A DNA stretch of 37,714 nt from an uncultured Oscillospiraceae bacterium (GTDB lineage: Bacteria > Bacillota > Clostridia > Oscillospirales > Oscillospiraceae): NCBI GenBank assembly GCA_910587395.1, contig CAJULJ010000029.1:1-37714 (forward strand), given 5' to 3'. Numbering within the stretch: position 1 is the first letter of the stretch; every line of letters begins with the position of its first letter. The position numbers were made by a program, and so were the translations under genes. Below, piece by piece: positions 23,659 to 31,800 of this stretch. The notes below the pieces were generated by a model that saw nothing but the letters and a program-made list of their open reading frames with translations, was not told where the DNA came from and made no database searches.

Positions 23659-23778
23659 GAGGTTTTTTTCACAAGTTTTTCTTCTCAAATTTCTGAGATA
23701 TGGAGAAATCACCAGTTATGAACAAAGGATTAGGTGTAATAAAAGAAATGATGAAGGATCTCGTTTGTGAAAAATGAC

Positions 23779-23827
23779 AAAGGTCCCGTCCCCTGCGTTC
23801 GGCGGGGACGGGACCTTGTTCGTTTTT
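23779..23827. terminator. Terminator after the downstream pilZ gene
   Basis: aaggtcccgtcccc (23780-23793) pairs perfectly with ggggacgggacctt (23804-23817). Weak T-rich tracts flank both sides, so it can end the minus-strand surface-protein/pilZ transcript. Confidence 0.78.
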
Positions 23828-23843
23828 TGATACGACCGGGCGC

Positions 23844-24521
23844 TCAGCGGGCCTTGCGCTTGCGGATCTCCTCCCGCTGGATGGTAAAGATAGCCTGGAG
23901 GAGGCGGTCCTGGTCCCGGGGAGACAGGGCCTCGAACTGGCAGCCGTAGCGGTTTACGCCCTTTTTCCACACGCTTGCCCGGCGGATCTGGCAGTTGAAG
24001 GTGAAGGTGGGGGCGTTGGCCACCAGGGGGGCGTCAATGACAGCCAGACGATCTTCCTCAGCGAAGACCTCGGAGCAGCTGATAAGTATCCCTCCGGCGC
24101 TGATGTCCAGCACCTGACAGGGGAAGTGCACCTGGGGCCGCCCTCCCCGCTTGGAGGGCTTGCCGCACCGGGCCTCAATGTTCACGCTGATGCTTTGGCG
24201 GAAGAAGGCCCGCTGCTCGCTGACGAAGGTGCTCTCCAGCCGGTCCACCTTCCACATCTTCATGGTGCTGCCGCACACCTTGGCGTTGAGCACAATGCTG
24301 CCGCTCTCCTGGTAAAAGCGCACCTTGACCGGCTTGTTCACCAGCACCATGGGCAGGGTGTCGTCGTTGGTTTCCCGAATGGACACGCCGGACTCCTGGA
24401 TCTTATCCACCCGACCCACGAAAAGCAGGCGGTTTTCCGGAGTCATCACCTCCGCCATCATACCGGGCCAGAGCTCAATGGTCTGGGGCTTGCCGGGGTT
24501 AGGCGCCGGTGCGTCGTTCAT
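23844..24521 (-). CDS. PilZ-domain c-di-GMP receptor, YcgR-like (copy A)
   Basis: The 225-aa cytoplasmic protein has an N-terminal YcgR-type beta domain (about 14-98) and a C-terminal PilZ domain with both c-di-GMP motifs intact: RAFFR (RxxxR, 104-108) and DISAGG (D/NxSxxG, 139-144). A helical, basic tail follows. YcgR-type proteins slow or stop the flagellar motor, or control surface functions, when c-di-GMP is high. The ATG at 24521 follows AAAAGGAGG. It lies 39 bp after the stop of the giant SLH/Ig-like protein gene on the same strand and so is probably co-transcribed with it, which ties c-di-GMP to this surface protein. Confidence 0.88.
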   Translation of the reverse strand: MNDAPAPNPGKPQTIELWPGMMAEVMTPENRLLFVGRVDKIQESGVSIRETNDDTLPMVLVNKPVKVRFYQESGSIVLNAKVCGSTMKMWKVDRLESTFVSEQRAFFRQSISVNIEARCGKPSKRGGRPQVHFPCQVLDISAGGILISCSEVFAEEDRLAVIDAPLVANAPTFTFNCQIRRASVWKKGVNRYGCQFEALSPRDQDRLLQAIFTIQREEIRKRKAR

Positions 24522-24560
24522 ATTGAGGGCCTCCTTTTCCTGTAAAGTTCATGGGGTCCC

Positions 24561-27500
24561 TCACATCGTCATGACGAAGTGGAGGATCATCGCAGCCTCC
24601 GCGCGGGTGATGGGATTGTAGGGATAGAGCATCCCGTTGTCGCCGTTCACCGCGCCCATCTGCACCAGAGTGCTCACCGCATTCCGGGCGTAGCTGGCCA
24701 CAGACGCCCCGTCGGGGAACCGGCCCAGAATGGAGGTGGAGGCGCTGCCCACGTTCCAGCCCGCGGCGTCCAGGGCGTTTTTGATCATCACCATGGCGTC
24801 CTGCCGGGTCAGCTCGCTGTTGGGCATGAAGTTGACGCCGTCGCCGTTGACGATGCCAAGGCGCTTGGCGGTGGCCACCGCGTTGGCGTAGTAGGCGTTG
24901 GTGGGCACGTCGGCGAAGCTGTAGCCGCTGCTTTCGGTGAAGCGGAAGGCCCGGCACAGCATGAGCACGAAGTCGCAGCGCAGAATGCGCTGGTCAGGGC
25001 CAAAGGTGGTGGCGGTGACGCCGTTGGTGATATTGTTCCGGTAGAGGAAATCCACCGCCGGACCGGCCCAGGTGTGATTGCCCATGTCGCTGAAGTAGGT
25101 GGAGCTGCCGATGTTGGTGATGTTGAAGGTGATGATGCCGGTAACGCTTTTGCCGTTGGTATTGGTGGCGGTGTAGGGAACAGAGACCTGACCGCCGTAC
25201 CGGCCCCGGGGGACAAAGCTGATCTGGTCAATGGTGGGGGTGCCGGAGCCGGAGACGTAATACCGGGTGCCGGTGTTCACCTGAGTGCCGGTACCGATGC
25301 GGCTGTAGCCCACGTACAGCCGTCCGGCGGAGGTGCTGGGCAGGCTGTTGAAGGTGATGTAGGACAGGGTGCCGTCCAGCACGCCGCTGCACGCGGAGCG
25401 CATCCGGGAGGAGGACAGCTGAAGGGGGCTGGCCGTGGTGCCGTAGTACACCGAATCGCCGGTGGTGGGAGGCGTCACGGTGATGACCACCTCGCCGGTG
25501 AAGGAGACGCCGTTGGTGTTGTAGCCGGTGAAGGGGATGGTCACCGTTCCGGTATAGGTATTGTTGGCCAGGAAGGAGACATTGCTCAGCTGCACGTCCC
25601 AGGTGTTGGAGCTGGTGCGGTAGCACCGGGTGGAGGTGGTGACGGAGCTATAGCTGGTGCTGTTCCCCCGGGTGTAGCGCAGGGCGCCCGAGCCCACGGC
25701 GGGCAGCGGGGAAAACAGCACATAGTTCAGGCTGGCTCCGGTGGCGGCGATGCAGGCGGTGTTGAAGTCGTAGGCGTTGAAGTTCATCGATTTGCCGGTG
25801 AACACGGTGTAGCGCAGGCCGCCCTGCTGAGCCGTGTCGTTCTGACCGATGTGGATGGTGCCGGTAAAGGTGTTTCCGCGAACGGTGTAGCCGGTGTACT
25901 CAATGTCCACCTGGCTGGGTGTGGTGGTGGTGGGCACGAAGGTGACGCCGCCCAGGGAGGGGGTGCCGCTGTAATAATAGCTGGTGGTGGAGGCCACGGC
26001 GCTGTCGTAGCTGCCGAAGCCCCGGTAGTTGTAAAACAGGGTGCCCTCGCTGGAGGCGGGCAGGGTGAAGCGCACATAGGACAGGGCCTCGCCCAGGGTG
26101 TATTGACTGGCGGCGCTGAAGTCGGCGGACCGGAAGGTGATCCAGCCGTCCTCCGGCGCGGCGTAGTAGATGTCCGACACGGCGCCGCTGCCGCCCCGGT
26201 TGTTGGTGACGGTGATGGTCACCACACCGGTGAAGGACCGTCCGGCGGTGTCCGTGCCCTTGTAGCTGATGCTGACGGTGCCCTCAAAGCCGCTGGCGGG
26301 TACGAAGGATACCCGGTCCAGGCTGGGGGAGCCGGTGCGGTTGTAGGTGTCGCTGCCGGTGACCTTGGTGCCGGGCTGGCTGGCGCTGGAGTAGCCGTAA
26401 TACAGCGTGCCCCTGCTGTCCAGCGGCGGGGTGAAGGAGACCGAGCGCAGGTTGGGGTGGTACAGGTTGAAGTCGTCGGCCACAAAGTTGACCACGGAGC
26501 CCTCGCTGGAGCTGTACATCACGTCGCCGGTGCCGTTCACGTTGACGCGGATGACGCCGGTGAAGTTCTGGTTGTTGGTGGAGCGGCCCGTGTAGCTGAT
26601 CTCAGCCGTGCCGCTGAAGGTGGTGCGGGGCACGAAGGACAGATCGCTCAGGGACCGCTGGCCCTGGGGCGCGGTTCCGGGGTAGTAGATCTCCTGGATG
26701 CCCACGCCCGCGCCGGTGTCGGCGGAGGAGTGGTGCTGGTCGTGGAGAATGCCCTGGTCGGTGGAGGCCACCGACAGATTGGTGACGTAGGACAGCCCGT
26801 AGGTGGTGTAGGTGCCGTTGGAATTGAGCACCTTGGTCTTTTCCCGGCAGACGGCGTCCAGCACGGAGGCCAGGGTGCCGGAGCTGACCTGACTGGTGGC
26901 GCTGGCGGTGGCCATGTTGACCGGGCTGCCCGCGGGATGGTTGCCGGTGAGGGTGATGATGCCGGAGGAGTCCTCCACCACCGTCACGGTGCAGGTGGCC
27001 GAATAGCCGCTCTTTGTGGCGGTGATGACCGCGCTGCCCTTGCTGCGGGCGGTGAGACGACCGTTGGCGTCCACCATCACGATGGCGGGGTCGGTGGACA
27101 GCCACTCAGGGACGGCGTCGGTCTCGGCGTCGCCAAAGGCCTTGAGCTCCAGCGAATCACGCCGGTTTTCCGTCAGGGTGAGGGTGGTCGGCAGGGTGAT
27201 GCCGGAGACAATGACCTCCAGCTCGGCGGGGGTCACGCCCGGTCTGGGCTTGCCGTCGCCGCCCACGGGTACGGCGGTGATGGTGGTCTTGCCCGCGTTC
27301 CGGCGGGTGACGGTGGCCGAGGTGCCGGTGCCCGACACGGTGGCGACGGTGCTGTCCTCAGACTTCCACAAAACGGCGTCTTGCGAGGTGGAGGGGGTGA
27401 GGGTGGTGCTGACGGTGACGGCGTCGCTGCGGTTGGTGCGCCGGAAGGTGAGGGTGTATTTCTGTCCGCCTCCGGAGGTCGGCTCGTTGTAGACGTTTTC

Positions 27501-28772
27501 GTCGGTGTTGAAGGTGATGCCGGTGGCGGAGGGGGTGACGGTGACCGTGCAGTATGCCTGTACGGTGCCGTAGACCGGTTTGGCCCAGATGGTGGCCTCG
27601 CCCGCGGCCTTGGCGGTGACCACGCCCTTTGCGTCCACCGTGGCCACGTCGGTATTGTCGCTGCGCCAGTCCACCCTGGTGTTGGCGGCGTTGGAGGGCG
27701 ACACGGTGGCCGTCAACGCCAGCGTGCCCCCCTGGGGGAGCGTGGCGGTGGTTTTGTTCAGCGTGATGCTGTCCACGCGGACGGACGTGCTGTCGGCGAC
27801 GTTGACGGCGTAGGTCTGGGTGATGGTCCGGGTGGTCTCCTTCCCGTTCTGGTAAACGGTGAACTCGGCTTTGACGGAGATATTGGCGGTGGCCCTTTTG
27901 TCCCCGGCGGTGATCGTGATGGTGCCGCCGGTGTTGGACGACAGGGTGATATCTTTCCCGGTGTAGGTCCAGGTAATGGACTTGACCAGACCGGTGGTGA
28001 CCGCTTTGACCGTACCCGTCTGACCTGCCTCCAGGAACAGCGGGCCGACCGGGTCAAAGCTGAGGCTGGGGTCGGCGGCGACCACGGCGACGGGACAGGT
28101 GGCGGACAGCGCCTGCCCATCCGCTTTTACCCCATTGGTCGTGGCGGTGATGACGGCGTTGCCCGGGCGCAGGGCGGTCACCTTGCACTCCACGGCCACC
28201 ACCTTGCCGTCCGCGTCGGTTCTGACCTCCGGCTCCAGCCGGACGACGTTATCAGGGGAGGCGCTCCAGGTCACGGTTCTGTCGGTGGCGGTGGTGGGGG
28301 TGACATTGGCGGTGATCGTACGGGTGTCGCCCACCTTCATGTTCTGGATCATGGTCGGGTTCAGGCCCAGGCCGGCCACGGGGACAGTCTGAGGCGGAGC
28401 TTCCACAGTTACGGCGCACTCAATCTTTGCCCCGTTAAACGTAGCGCTAATGACGGCGGTTCCCTCAGACAGGGCGGTGACCGCACCGTTCCCGTTTACT
28501 GTCGCGACGTTCACATCGCTGCTCGACCAGGGGCGAAGATTTGCGTTGCTGTAGGTTTTGCTGCTTCCGTCCGGGTAAGTGGCGGTGGCCTTTACCCTGG
28601 TGGCTGGATCTCCTACGGTCAAGGTGAGGCTTTCCAGTGCTACGCTCACAGGGGTGTTCGGGTCCGGAGTCGCGTCCGGGTCATCCGCCCACGCGGGCGT
28701 GACGGCCAGGGACAGCGCCAGGACAAGCGCCAGGGCGAGGGCGCCCAGGCGGCGTAAACGATTAAATTTCAT
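24561..28772 (-). CDS. Giant S-layer-anchored protein with Ig-like (Big_2) domains and C-terminal SLH domains
   Basis: The 1403-aa protein starts with a signal peptide (RRLGALALALVLALSLAVTPAWA, cut near 29). About six bacterial Ig-like domains follow (about 43-600), each ending in a pattern such as VATVDAKGVVTAKAAGEATI. Residues about 624-1220 hold a different repeat of about 110 residues, four full copies plus a half: a strand ending in TLYYGY or TLFYNY, then a SLDRVSFVP-type strand, then a YTGYTxxGxxFTGxxxITV ending. Three SLH domains (about 1220-1403, with ITNGVTATTFGPDQRILRCDF, IVNGDGVNFMPNSELTRQDA and AVNGDNGMLYPYNPITRAEA) bind secondary wall polymer. It is likely a long adhesin or matrix protein. 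SD AAAAGGAG; followed by a pilZ gene. Confidence 0.9.
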   Translation of the reverse strand: MKFNRLRRLGALALALVLALSLAVTPAWADDPDATPDPNTPVSVALESLTLTVGDPATRVKATATYPDGSSKTYSNANLRPWSSSDVNVATVNGNGAVTALSEGTAVISATFNGAKIECAVTVEAPPQTVPVAGLGLNPTMIQNMKVGDTRTITANVTPTTATDRTVTWSASPDNVVRLEPEVRTDADGKVVAVECKVTALRPGNAVITATTNGVKADGQALSATCPVAVVAADPSLSFDPVGPLFLEAGQTGTVKAVTTGLVKSITWTYTGKDITLSSNTGGTITITAGDKRATANISVKAEFTVYQNGKETTRTITQTYAVNVADSTSVRVDSITLNKTTATLPQGGTLALTATVSPSNAANTRVDWRSDNTDVATVDAKGVVTAKAAGEATIWAKPVYGTVQAYCTVTVTPSATGITFNTDENVYNEPTSGGGQKYTLTFRRTNRSDAVTVSTTLTPSTSQDAVLWKSEDSTVATVSGTGTSATVTRRNAGKTTITAVPVGGDGKPRPGVTPAELEVIVSGITLPTTLTLTENRRDSLELKAFGDAETDAVPEWLSTDPAIVMVDANGRLTARSKGSAVITATKSGYSATCTVTVVEDSSGIITLTGNHPAGSPVNMATASATSQVSSGTLASVLDAVCREKTKVLNSNGTYTTYGLSYVTNLSVASTDQGILHDQHHSSADTGAGVGIQEIYYPGTAPQGQRSLSDLSFVPRTTFSGTAEISYTGRSTNNQNFTGVIRVNVNGTGDVMYSSSEGSVVNFVADDFNLYHPNLRSVSFTPPLDSRGTLYYGYSSASQPGTKVTGSDTYNRTGSPSLDRVSFVPASGFEGTVSISYKGTDTAGRSFTGVVTITVTNNRGGSGAVSDIYYAAPEDGWITFRSADFSAASQYTLGEALSYVRFTLPASSEGTLFYNYRGFGSYDSAVASTTSYYYSGTPSLGGVTFVPTTTTPSQVDIEYTGYTVRGNTFTGTIHIGQNDTAQQGGLRYTVFTGKSMNFNAYDFNTACIAATGASLNYVLFSPLPAVGSGALRYTRGNSTSYSSVTTSTRCYRTSSNTWDVQLSNVSFLANNTYTGTVTIPFTGYNTNGVSFTGEVVITVTPPTTGDSVYYGTTASPLQLSSSRMRSACSGVLDGTLSYITFNSLPSTSAGRLYVGYSRIGTGTQVNTGTRYYVSGSGTPTIDQISFVPRGRYGGQVSVPYTATNTNGKSVTGIITFNITNIGSSTYFSDMGNHTWAGPAVDFLYRNNITNGVTATTFGPDQRILRCDFVLMLCRAFRFTESSGYSFADVPTNAYYANAVATAKRLGIVNGDGVNFMPNSELTRQDAMVMIKNALDAAGWNVGSASTSILGRFPDGASVASYARNAVSTLVQMGAVNGDNGMLYPYNPITRAEAAMILHFVMTM

Positions 28773-28804
28773 ATCTCAGTACTCCTTTTGCCGGGTCTGT
28801 GATT

Positions 28805-28840
28805 TCAAAAAGGGGAGCGGGCGGGGGTCCGCCCGCTCCC
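28805..28840 (-). terminator. Terminator between the two giant SLH genes
   Basis: gggagcgggcgg pairs with ccgcccgctccc (12 bp); a TTTTT tract follows on the minus strand. It can separate, or attenuate between, the two surface-protein genes. Confidence 0.82.
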
Positions 28841-28857
28841 GGGGTGAGGCGCTGGGG

Positions 28858-31800
28858 TCAGCGTGTGGTGACAACGCCGTTCCAAGCGGTATTGACGGTG
28901 GCCTGCAGTTCCCAATATGGGTCGGCCCCGGCAACGCCCGCGTTGATGTTGACGGCTCTGACGGTGACGGTCAGCGACGCGCGATTGGGATCGGAGCCGT
29001 TGCCCGAGAGGGTCGTGATCTTATAATTGCCAAAGGTAATCGTGGCGCTGGCGTTGCCCGGAAGCTCCTTCACCTCAAGGGTGATTGTGCTGACGGGGGT
29101 GGGCGATGTGCTGCTGTGCAGGCTGTTGTCGCACACAATGGAAAGCTTGGAATTGGTTGTGACCGTAGCGGCGTTGCCCAAAGCATACGCTCCATCCTTG
29201 GGATTCGGCGAATGTCCTCCGTTTGCGCAGCTGTCGATGGGATAGGCGGTATTATTGAGCCAGTTGTACAGACCGCTGTTGAACTGCAAGGTCACGGTTC
29301 CGGATTTTACGCCGGTGTTCTTCGTGGGGTCTGTGGTATCCGTCATCTGCGTATCGGTATTTGGCGTGATCTCGGTTACCATGGGCGGCAGAGTATCGCG
29401 CTTATGCACCGGGTACCAGGCGCAGAAGGCGTAATCCTCCGTGGTCTCGTCCCGCCGGGCCATGGCCACGATGGTGAAGTCCTGGCCCGCCTCGATATGA
29501 TCGCCCAGCCTCAGGGTATCGACGGGGGCCAGCGGTCTGGCGCTCTGCCCGCCTTCGCCCCAGACCACGTCGTCGTTGCCGCCCACAGAGCTGCTGGCGC
29601 TCTGGATGCGCTCCACATAGGTGGGCTTGATGTTGTCCTTGGCGTACAGGTCGAAGGCGGTGCCGATAAAGGTGCTGCCGCGGCGCAGAGGCGTCGCCAT
29701 GGCCTCAAGTACCGTGGTGGGCTTGGTCACGCCCGGATGATTCTTTGTGAAATCATTGAAGCTGTCCTTGGCAAGCCCGCTGGCGCCGGTTTCAAAAGCA
29801 GCGTGGAATTCCTTGACGCCGTCCATATCCTCCTTGTCCTTGCGCACCACAAAATACTCCATGAGGGCGGAGGTGCCCGACTGCACGCTGGCCTCAATCG
29901 TGGGGTTGTTGGTACCGGTCAGCAGCAGCTGGGGAATGTCCATCATGTTGGTGGTGAAGCGGAAGCAGAGGATCTCGGATGTGTCGTCGGGCACCGTGGA
30001 GATGCCGCTGGGGAGCAGGCACAGCACATAGGCGGTGTTGGCCTTGAGCTTTCGCGTCAGGTCGATGGTAATCACCTCTCCGCTGGTGCTGGCCTCGGGG
30101 GTGACTCCCTTGATGATGCCCAGGCGTTCAAAGGTCCCGGTGTCCTGGCTGGTGAACTGTGTAAAATTGGGTTCGGTGATGGCTACGCGGGCGCCCACCT
30201 TCGATGTGGTCGTACCGCTCGTGACCGCTTTGGTGTCGCCGTCCATCAGGGGGATTTCCCCAAGGCTCTTGAAATTCCCGGTGGCGGCGTTGGCGAGGGC
30301 GCTGTCCTTCGGCTTCAGCGGAATAGGCGCGGAGAAGCTGAGCACATTGAGCAGCTGCGCCTCCATGAGCTCGTTGTCCCCCAGATAGGAGCTGGGATTG
30401 TTCGGATCTCTCAGCTCCGACAGGGGCAGGACCAGGTAATGGACCTTGCCGGGCCGGTCCAGCCGCATGGTGATTCTCGCGCTGACATCGGCGCGGGAGG
30501 CAAGGTTGGGCGTGCCGGGCTCGATGCTGGGCAGCTTCTGGTCGTTGAAGCCCTTGGAGTAGGTGTAGGGGGACGGGGTCTCGATGGGCCGCACGCCCTT
30601 GTTCAGCGCGTTGTTGTAGGCGGTGGTGTTGCCGGACTTGATGTCGCCCAGCTGGTTTCTGGTGCCCGCCACCACCGAGACCCGCAGGGTCACATTCGGG
30701 TTGGTCCAGGCGGTGTAGTCCGTGTTGGCGTTCAAGGAGTTCAGGTGGATGGCGTACTCCTTGCGCTCGTCCTTGGTATTGCCGGTTTCGGCGTTGGGAA
30801 GCATGTTCTTGACCCGGTCATAGTTGGGGACGACGGAACCGAAGGTGGTCCGGTATGTGTTGGTGAAGCTCCTGAACGCGCCTCCTTCGACGCCTCCGCC
30901 GATGGTGACCGGGCTGTTTGAGTTCTCTGTGCCGATGGCCTTCTCCAGCGTCCAGGGGGCCGTGGCGGGGTCCAATTCCAAGCCGTTGGCGTCCACAGGA
31001 TTTCCGTTATCGTTGATCTGCCTGGAGTAGAGGGTAAAGGTGACGTTGGCGTTGAACCAGATCAGCATATCCCAGTACAGGCTGTCCTCGATGCGGGACA
31101 CGTCCTGGGGGGTCAGCTGGAAGTGGTAGTCGATGCGCTCGTTGACCGGCGTTGCCTCGCCCACCACGTTGATGATCACCGGCTCGTCTCCGTCGGTGAT
31201 GACCACGCGGGCGTCCACGGTGGTGAACTGGGGCAGGTTCTGGGGGTTGCCGCCCTCCAGCTGCCAGGGCTTGACGGCCAGATCGTAGATGTCGTTGACG
31301 CGGAAGTAGTAGGTGGCGCCGCTGTCCAGCTTCAAGGCGCTGTGGTAGTGCTTCTTCTGGAAGTCCTCGTTGGTCGGCTCCTCGGTGACGGTGGGCAGGG
31401 TGAGGAGGAACTGACCGTCCACGATGGAAATTCTGGCGTTGCGCCAGTCCACGGTCCAGTCGGCGTTGGCCGCGCTTGTCTTGGTCCGCTCGGGAACCTC
31501 GTAGTCCTGCCCGGTGGTGGGATGCCGGTACAGCTTGAAGTGGGCCCTCAGCGCGGAGCCCAGATCCTCCCGGGCGTTGTCATAGTCGGTCTTGGCCGCA
31601 ATCGCATCCGCTGTGGCGCCGGTCATGTCGTCGCCGTTGGGCCAAAGGTTCTCAAAGGCCTTCCGCTTTTCCTCCACCTTGTCATAGAGGTTTTTGAAGA
31701 GGGTGTCTCTGATGGCGCCGCCCTGAATGTTTTCGGAGAACACCAGGGTGATGTCGGTGCTGGCCAGGGGCTTGGTGGCGTCGCCGGTCATGTAGCGGTT

